Shown here one piece after another: positions 12,303 to 16,669 of a stretch of DNA of 16,669 nucleotides; within the stretch, counting starts at the first letter, position 1, and every line of letters starts with the position of its first letter. Source of the stretch: Clostridia bacterium (GTDB lineage Bacteria; Bacillota_E; RBS10-35; JAJYVN01); assembly GCA_027335515.1 (NCBI GenBank), contig DAHWHT010000365.1:1-16669 (forward strand), in the 5' to 3' direction. The notes below the pieces were generated by a model, which worked only from the letters and a program-made list of their open reading frames with translations, ran no database searches and was not told where the DNA came from. The position numbers were made by a program, and so were the translations under genes.

Positions 12303-14069
12303 ATGCGGGGGCGCATTATCGCCGCCAGCCTTGCCGTGCTGCTCGTGGTCGGGCTCACCAACTCGGTCCTGGCCTCCTCATGGTCCGGTTCGGGCTTCTC
12401 AGGAGGGTTTTCTGGAAGCTTCTCGGGCGGTTTCTCTGGTGGAGGCTTCTCTGGCGGCGGGTTTTCTGGGGGCCCCTCGGGAAGCGGCAACACCTCCACT
12501 GGCTCAGTGGGTTACGGTGGCCTCGGCGGTGTCGCTGGGCAGTCGCCGTATGGTAGCGCCGACGGCTACTATGCAGGCCAAGACTCGCTGACCATGACCG
12601 TCGGCGGGCAAACCGTGACCATCCAAGCGAACGAGTGGGCCTCCTCGCAAGGACCCACGGGATATGGGCTTGGAGGGACCGTTTCGTCTATCCCAACATA
12701 CGAACTCACCCCGTCCCAGACCAGCGCCCTGCAGGGTGCAGGGTTTCAGGTCTCAGGAGGACAGGTTGTTATCTCACCGACGGCCTACGGTGGAAACCTA
12801 CCCGCCGGTTCCTCCATCAACTACAACGGCGGCACCACCAACCTCTATGGCGGCAACGGCGCGCTCACGCTCAACGTCCCCGGCACCGGCGGCACCTCCG
12901 GCGGAAGCAGCGGGGGCGGCACTCCCAGCGGCTATAGCGGGGGCGGGTACTCCGGCTCCGGCCTGGCCTGGTCGGTTTCCCTGGCCCCCTCGGCGACCCA
13001 GGTGCCGGCCGGCCAACCCGTGACCCTGACCGCGACGACCAATCAGCAACTCGGCCCCACCCCGTACTGGCTCCTGGTCGAGAGCAGTTCCGGCGCCATC
13101 TTGGCCTCGTGTGGCAGCGGCACGACCTGCTCAACCACGCAGACCGAGACATCGGCCGCCACCCAGACCTTCCGCGCCTACGTCGCCAACGCGAACGGCA
13201 GTGACGTCCAGGCGACCAGCACGCCCGCAACCGTCCAGTGGCAGGCACCCGCCCCGACCGTCTCCGCGCCGGTCTTCCAGCCCGAACCGGCCTACCCAAC
13301 CCAGACCGTGACCGCGACAGTCCAGGCCACCAACGCATCCTCGGTCAGCCTCGCCGTCCCCGGAGGCGGGACCGTGGCCCTGCACCAGGCCGGAGCGGGC
13401 ACCTGGACAGGGGCACTGACTGCACCGGCACCGGGGACCTACACGGTGACGGCTACGGCCAGTGGGCCGGGGGGGAGCACCGACGCCAGCGGGACGCTGA
13501 CCGTAGCGACCCCGCAGCCGACCGCGGCGTTCGCGGTGAGCCCGAACCCGCTGGTCGCTGACTGGCAGAGCGTCGCGTACACCGACCAGTCGAGCGCGGG
13601 CGGCTACAGGGCCTCCATCGCCAGCGAGGCGTGGAGCATCTCTGGGCCGGGAGGGTCCTGGAGCGGAGCATCGGCGTCGACGTTGCCGACTATGTTCCAG
13701 ACGCCCGGCAGCTACACCGTGGCGCTGAGCGTGACCAACAGCTACGGCGCCAGCGCGAGCGCGAGCCACACGTTGACCGTGCTACCGGCTCCGACGCTCA
13801 ACATCGCCGTCACGCCGTCCCTGGCCGAGCCCGGCCAGCAGGTGACCGTTTCGGCAGCCTGGTCTGGTTGGGATAGTGCGAGCATCGACGTGGCGGCGTT
13901 CGGCGGCGGGACCTGGCCGCAGGCGGGCACCGGGACGTGGAGCCGGCCGTTCACCCTCGGGCAAGGCAACTACACGGCCTGCATCACTGGCAGCCTGGCC
14001 GGCCAGACGCGCCAGGCGTGCGCGAGCACGAGCATCCTCAGTCCCACTGCACCAGTGCTCACCCGCTGA
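12303..14069 (+). CDS. Secreted Phe-Ser-Gly-Gly/PKD-type repeat surface protein
   Basis: ATG at 12303 has GGAGGTGATT at 12291-12300. The 588-residue product starts with a signal peptide (IIAASLAVLLVVGLTNSVLA). Residues 25-62 are an FSGG/FSGGG low-complexity array, followed by a Gly/Ser/Tyr-rich part to about 220. Then come about four Ig-like beta domains. One at about 405-495 fits PKD (AFAVSPNPLVADWQSVAYTDQSS ... FQTPGSYTVALSVTNSYG). Two others share a GGGT...AGxGTW motif near residues 350 and 535, indicating duplication. No LPXTG motif, C-terminal membrane helix or SLH domain is present, so it is released or held by a partner. A structural or adhesive role is likely; no enzyme motif is seen. 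Confidence 0.85.
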   Translation: MRGRIIAASLAVLLVVGLTNSVLASSWSGSGFSGGFSGSFSGGFSGGGFSGGGFSGGPSGSGNTSTGSVGYGGLGGVAGQSPYGSADGYYAGQDSLTMTVGGQTVTIQANEWASSQGPTGYGLGGTVSSIPTYELTPSQTSALQGAGFQVSGGQVVISPTAYGGNLPAGSSINYNGGTTNLYGGNGALTLNVPGTGGTSGGSSGGGTPSGYSGGGYSGSGLAWSVSLAPSATQVPAGQPVTLTATTNQQLGPTPYWLLVESSSGAILASCGSGTTCSTTQTETSAATQTFRAYVANANGSDVQATSTPATVQWQAPAPTVSAPVFQPEPAYPTQTVTATVQATNASSVSLAVPGGGTVALHQAGAGTWTGALTAPAPGTYTVTATASGPGGSTDASGTLTVATPQPTAAFAVSPNPLVADWQSVAYTDQSSAGGYRASIASEAWSISGPGGSWSGASASTLPTMFQTPGSYTVALSVTNSYGASASASHTLTVLPAPTLNIAVTPSLAEPGQQVTVSAAWSGWDSASIDVAAFGGGTWPQAGTGTWSRPFTLGQGNYTACITGSLAGQTRQACASTSILSPTAPVLTR

Positions 14070-14073
14070 CCCA

Positions 14074-14113
14074 GGGGCAGATCGGGGGCGGCTCCGCTCG
14101 GGGCCGCCCTTCG
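14074..14113 (+). terminator. Hairpin resembling the twin modules
   Basis: GGGGCAGATCGGG (14074-14086) resembles the GGGGCAATCGGG of the modules at 5940 and 8925. A 10-bp stem with one G-U pair (14086-14095 with 14100-14109) and a GCTC loop follows, then TTCG, the same tail as in the other two. It begins 5 bases after the stop rather than 16. Confidence 0.55.
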
Positions 14114-14179
14114 CCCGCCAGGCGCCGTCTGGCAGTACGCTTGTTCTGTCGCTCCATATCAAGGGAGGCATGAGGACCT

Positions 14180-15172
14180 ATGAAGATCAGTCGTGGGCTC
14201 CGTCCCATCCTGGCGGCCGTTGCCGCCGTCGGCCTCGGGATCGGAGGGATTGGCCCGGCCGCCTCGGCGGCGGGGGCACAGGCGGTGAGCGCGACGTTGC
14301 CCCGGGCGGTGGCGGTGCCGTCGTGCAATGGGACGCCGCAGGTGTGTGAGGTCGGCGTGGCGGAGGGGGCGACGGGATTCCCTGTCACAGTGACGACCAC
14401 CAGCGTGACTGGTACGGCGGGCGCGGCGCCCAGTGGCGATTGGGTGCATGTCTCCGCCGGAGGATCGGCCATCGGCGGCACCTGGGCGAATCAAACCGGG
14501 GCGTTCGCTGGGATCGGCGGGGTACCGGCCGGGCAGGTGGCCACGGTGTATTGGACATCGCCCGAGTCGGTAACCGGCCAGGGGACCGGCGGAGAAACCG
14601 TGACCGACGGGGGTGCGGTGAGTGCTGCGGGGCTGGGCGCTGGTACTTTTACGCTGTCGGCGAGCACGTCGCCCTGGACAGTATCAGTTGCGCAAAACGA
14701 CAACGGGGACATCACAGAGATCGACGGGTCGTATGATGCCGCCACGACCACGACGTACCTGTTCCAGGTGCGGTCCGTCTCAGGCGGTCTGGCCCAGGCG
14801 GTGATCTATTCGACAAACGGCGGCCTTGTGTGGTCCAACGCGACAGTCACAGACGGCTCGGCTTCCGTTGGCGGACTTGGGTTTGATTTTGCTGGGTCCG
14901 CCGTGGCAGCGGGGGATCGGGCGGAGGTTACGGTGAGCCCCCAGGAGACGACCTACGAGGGGGGCAGCCTGTCGGCTACGGTCAACGGCTCCGTGACGGC
15001 GGGCCAGTCTGTGATGCTCACCAACACCGCCGACACGGCCGCTGTGTCGTTCCACACAGGTTCGGCTGTGCCCAGCCTGTCCCAAACCGTGGCCGTGTAC
15101 GGCACGTCTACCTCTGTGACGGTCTCTGAACCCTCTTGGTCCCCTGTCGCGGCTGATCTCACTGTTGCGTAA
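14180..15172 (+). CDS. Secreted beta-rich protein of unknown function
   Basis: ATG at 14180 has AAGGGAGG at 14160-14167, about 12 bases upstream; a nearer ATG at 14170 is out of frame. The 330-residue product has a signal peptide (ILAAVAAVGLGIGGIGPAASA). The rest is Thr/Ser/Val/Gly-rich with regular strand spacing and very few Lys. It includes a single CNGTPQVC pair near residue 50 and repeated segments of the type PAGQVATVYW ... VTDGGAVSAAGLGAGTFTLS and VTDGSASVGGLGFDFAGSAVAAGDRAEVTV. This suggests stacked Ig-like or filament-type domains. It has no anchor motif, so it may assemble with the other exported proteins. I recognise no family. It has its own ribosome site and a strong hairpin after it. 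Confidence 0.8.
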   Translation: MKISRGLRPILAAVAAVGLGIGGIGPAASAAGAQAVSATLPRAVAVPSCNGTPQVCEVGVAEGATGFPVTVTTTSVTGTAGAAPSGDWVHVSAGGSAIGGTWANQTGAFAGIGGVPAGQVATVYWTSPESVTGQGTGGETVTDGGAVSAAGLGAGTFTLSASTSPWTVSVAQNDNGDITEIDGSYDAATTTTYLFQVRSVSGGLAQAVIYSTNGGLVWSNATVTDGSASVGGLGFDFAGSAVAAGDRAEVTVSPQETTYEGGSLSATVNGSVTAGQSVMLTNTADTAAVSFHTGSAVPSLSQTVAVYGTSTSVTVSEPSWSPVAADLTVA

Positions 15173-15180
15173 CACCACCA

Positions 15181-15207
15181 AGGGCCGCCCCTCTCTGCGG
15201 CGGCCCT
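15181..15207 (+). terminator. Hairpin after the 14180 gene
   Basis: AGGGCCGCC (15181-15189) and GGCGGCCCT (15199-15207) form a perfect 9-bp stem with a 9-base loop, followed by GTTCCG, 8 bases after the stop codon. This is the most terminator-like placement in the window. Confidence 0.65.
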
Positions 15208-15247
15208 GTTCCGCCCTCGCTCTCACCCGCGAAAGGAGGTCCCACCG

Positions 15248-15520
15248 ATGCCCGCATCGCTCGCCCCGCTCCTGCTTTTCGCGTTTCTCGCCGCCGCCTA
15301 CGCCGCATTCCGCTTCCGCCGCGCGTCCGGTGCCGGCGACCGCGCCCTGGCCGGCCTCGCTGCGCTCGTGACCGTAGCCAGCCTGGCGCTCTCGGCCCAG
15401 GCGGTGGACGCCGCCCGGACCCCGCTCCCCCCCGACCCCTGGCATGGGCCCATCGCGGTGGCGCACCTCACCGTCGGCGTCGTGCAGCACCTGCCCGCGC
15501 AGACTGCTCCTTCCAAGTAA
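15248..15520 (+). CDS. Small membrane protein (90 aa)
   Basis: ATG at 15248 follows AAAGGAGGT (15232-15240), a near-perfect anti-16S match, implying strong translation. The product has a first hydrophobic helix at residues 3-22 (SLAPLLLFAFLAAAYAAF), a basic turn (RFRRASGAGDR), a second at 30-50 (LAGLAALVTVASLALSAQAV), and a 35-residue Pro/His tail (TPLPPDPWHGPIAVAHLTVGVV). No family is recognised. It stands between two hairpins and may be expressed on its own. Confidence 0.72.
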   Translation: MPASLAPLLLFAFLAAAYAAFRFRRASGAGDRALAGLAALVTVASLALSAQAVDAARTPLPPDPWHGPIAVAHLTVGVVQHLPAQTAPSK

Positions 15521-15555
15521 CCCCCCGATCTTCCCCAGGAGACCCGGCGCCGAAC

Positions 15556-15586
15556 GGCCGGGGCTCTCCGATCCCTGGCCCCGGCC
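15556..15586 (+). terminator. Hairpin after the 15248 gene
   Basis: GGCCGGGG (15556-15563) and CCCCGGCC (15579-15586) form an 8-bp perfect stem, extendable by a C-G and a G-U pair, with an 11-base loop; TTCA follows. It lies 35 bases after the stop. Confidence 0.55.
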
Positions 15587-15688
15587 TTCACGACCGGGGG
15601 GAGATTTCACCGGCCCTGGGAGCCCGCGAGAGCCCTGGGGCCGGCCGATTGTGCTCCTGAGCCAGAACCCGGAGGGGAGGTGCTGGCC

Positions 15689-15949
15689 ATGCTCCATGCG
15701 GCCTGGGAGGCCGTGAGGGCCGTGGCGTGGGGTCTGACATGGGCGGTCTACGCCGTCTACGTCGCCGCCGCCCTGGCGATGGCCCTGGCCCTCCTGGCGG
15801 TCGCCGTCACTTCCCTCTTGGCGCTCATCCCCGACCGCGAGCCGCCGGCAGCCAAGGCAGAGCCCGATACCGGCCCGATCATCACGAGACCCCGGCGGGG
15901 GCGGGCGACGCCGTACTCTGGACGTGTTCGGAGGAGGGTGATCCCGTGA
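15689..15949 (+). CDS. Small membrane protein with basic tail (86 aa)
   Basis: I choose ATG 15689 because GGAGGGGAGG (15671-15680) sits 8 bases before it; GTG 15680 overlaps that site. One long hydrophobic region spans about residues 12-47 (AWGLTWAVYAVYVAAALAMALALLAVAVTSLLALI), enough for one long or two short helices, followed by a 40-residue Pro/Arg-rich tail (ITRPRRGRATPYSGRVRRRVIP). No family is recognised. The stop overlaps the next GTG as GTGA, so the pair is cotranslated. Confidence 0.72.
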   Translation: MLHAAWEAVRAVAWGLTWAVYAVYVAAALAMALALLAVAVTSLLALIPDREPPAAKAEPDTGPIITRPRRGRATPYSGRVRRRVIP

Positions 15950-16209
15950 TCGACGCAAAGGCGCACATCGAGGCCATGACCCGCGACGCCATGACCATCA
16001 TCGCGGCGGCGGACACCACGAGAGATGAGGACCCCGAGGCCATCCGGGTACTGGGGGACATGTGGGCGGAGGCCATGGAGGCAGTGACCGTGGCCGCCGC
16101 AAACCTCAATGCTGTCGCCGAAAGTCTGCCAGTGCCATTTCCACTGCACCTGGTGGGCCAGCATGCTCGGAATCGGCCCAGACCGCCAAGGACGGGAAGG
16201 TGGCGCTGA
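15946..16209 (+). CDS. Small helical soluble protein (87 aa)
   Basis: GTG at 15946 overlaps the previous stop and is preceded by GGAGGAGGGTGAT (15930-15942). The first 60 residues are a predicted long amphipathic helix pair rich in Ala, Met and Glu (IEAMTRDAMTIIAAADTTRDEDPEAIRVLGDMWAEAMEAVTVAAANLNAVAESL), followed by a short Pro/His/Arg tail. There is no recognisable family. It may be the soluble partner of the membrane protein it is coupled to. Confidence 0.68.
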   Translation: MIDAKAHIEAMTRDAMTIIAAADTTRDEDPEAIRVLGDMWAEAMEAVTVAAANLNAVAESLPVPFPLHLVGQHARNRPRPPRTGRWR

Positions 16210-16215
16210 TCCGGG

Positions 16216-16234
16216 GGGGCGGGACGCTCGCCCC
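16216..16234 (+). terminator. Weak hairpin after the 15946 gene
   Basis: GGGGCG (16216-16221) and CGCCCC (16229-16234) form a 6-bp stem with a 7-base loop, 7 bases after the stop. No U-tract follows. Confidence 0.35.
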
Positions 16235-16305
16235 TGACCCCACCCGCACACGGCCGCCATCACCATACGCTGACCCTGTTCTCGCATCCGAGCGAAAGGC
16301 GGCCG

Positions 16306-16334
16306 TTGACACTTACAGCCTACGGCGGTAGTCT
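16306..16334 (+). promoter_or_regulatory. Promoter candidate for the BlaI-type repressor
   Basis: TTGACA (16306-16311) is a perfect -35 box. A 17-base spacer leads to TAGTCT (16329-16334), which matches three of six -10 bases. The position, about 35 bases before the start codon, and the overlap with the dyad below support it. Confidence 0.5.
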
Positions 16335-16337
16335 GCA
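16314..16337. promoter_or_regulatory. Candidate BlaI/MecI-type operator dyad
   Basis: TACAGCCTAC (16314-16323) and GTAGTCTGCA (16328-16337) are inverted repeats matching at 8 of 10 positions around GGCG. Known BlaI/MecI operators are dyads with TACA/TGTA-type half-sites over their own promoter. This one covers the -10 region, so autorepression is likely by family analogy. Confidence 0.5.
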
Positions 16338-16369
16338 GTGGATGACGCGCGTAGGCTGGAGGTGCCCCG

Positions 16370-16669
16370 ATGCAAAAGGACTTGCCGCACGTCTCCCAAG
16401 CCGAGTGGGAGGTCATGAGTGTCCTGTGGGACCGGGGGCCGCTCTCGCTGCCAGAGATCATCGCTGCCGTATCTGCGTCGTCTTCCTGGCATCCCAACAC
16501 CATCAAGACCTTCGTCCGCCGCCTGGTGCAGAAGGGCGCGGTGGATACCGTCGGCCCGTTCGGGAGCTACCGCTACGTCGCCCGGCTCACGCGGGCGGAG
16601 TGCCTCCACGCCGAGAACCGCACGTTCCTCGACCGCCTTTACGGTGGCCGGTTGAAGCCGATGCTCGTG
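16370..16669 (+). CDS. BlaI/MecI family transcriptional repressor, N-terminal 100 residues (3' end outside window)
   Basis: ATG at 16370 has GGAGGT at 16358-16363 and stays open to the right edge. The translated part is close to the family's usual length of about 120-130. It shows the winged helix: VSQAEWEVMSVLWDRGPLSLPEIIAAV, then HPNTIKTFVRRLVQKGAV as recognition helix, then a wing with SYRYVARL. It continues with AENRTFLDRLYGG and LKPMLV, the start of the dimer domain. Such repressors control beta-lactamase, MecA-like or copper and wall-stress genes. They are usually inactivated by a BlaR1/MecR1 metalloprotease encoded next door, which would be expected downstream of the window. It may belong to the host or to the element's cargo. 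Confidence 0.92.
   Translation, partial: MQKDLPHVSQAEWEVMSVLWDRGPLSLPEIIAAVSASSSWHPNTIKTFVRRLVQKGAVDTVGPFGSYRYVARLTRAECLHAENRTFLDRLYGGRLKPMLV

Noticed and set aside
12303..14069. Sortase-anchored LPXTG protein
   Set aside because: No LPXTG-like motif, hydrophobic segment or basic tail exists at the C-terminus, which ends SPTAPVLTR.
14780..15958. 392-codon minus-strand open frame
   Set aside because: It runs across several + strand genes and two hairpins, with Gly/Arg/His low-complexity composition and no start signal.
1..16669. tRNA or rRNA genes
   Set aside because: I saw no cloverleaf with a GTTCGA-type T-loop and CCA-compatible stem, and no ribosomal RNA signature.

Overview
This is a 16.7 kb GC-rich window in which every gene I can support lies on the + strand. 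Most genes have a strong GGAGG-type ribosome binding site, GTG starts are common, and several neighbours overlap as ATGA or GTGA. Three SLH (S-layer anchoring) domains, a BlaI/MecI-type repressor and the strong Shine-Dalgarno sequences point to a monoderm, S-layer-bearing, GC-rich Bacillota-like bacterium. That placement is inference, and no taxonomic marker gene is present. The mix of a conjugation-type ATPase, a replication-relaxation protein, an actin-like segregation cassette, a lytic transglycosylase and many short unrecognised genes is typical of a plasmid or an integrative conjugative element.

Layout. (1) 1-2054: the end of a VirD4/HerA-type P-loop ATPase, overlapping a Replic_Relax-type protein. 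(2) 2055-2711: a gene-free stretch with a perfect 21-bp inverted repeat, a second near-palindrome, and a purine-rich degenerate repeat with one T in 210 bases. It is the best candidate here for an oriT or other cis-acting site. (3) 2712-3378: two small genes, one with an alpha/beta-looking fold and one two-helix membrane protein. (4) 3379-3938: a second gene-free stretch with strong hairpins, then a cluster of RCTGAC hexamers directly upstream of an actin-like gene, so a candidate centromere. (5) 3939-5478: a ParM-like actin, a ParR-like adaptor candidate and a ribbon-helix-helix protein. (6) 5484-8909: a membrane protein, a lytic transglycosylase, a zinc-ribbon protein like a topoisomerase tail, and a TadZ/CpaE-like protein with a degenerate P-loop and a C-terminal membrane segment. 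(7) 9011-10815: two small soluble proteins, a type I membrane protein with a TIG-like domain, and a 56-residue membrane protein. (8) 10932-15172: three large exported proteins, each followed by a hairpin: an SLH protein, a Phe-Ser-Gly-Gly/PKD-type repeat protein, and an unrecognised secreted protein. (9) 15248-16209: two small membrane proteins and a small helical protein. (10) 16306-16669: the promoter, a candidate operator and the first 100 codons of a BlaI/MecI repressor, cut by the window edge.

Working model (inference): regions 1-3 handle DNA processing and transfer, regions 4-5 stable inheritance, and regions 6-9 a cell-envelope module in which the transglycosylase opens the wall, the TadZ-like protein may position a membrane complex, and the SLH, PKD and TIG proteins form a surface structure. 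That surface module, next to an actin cassette with two candidate DNA-binding partners, is the least explained part of the window.
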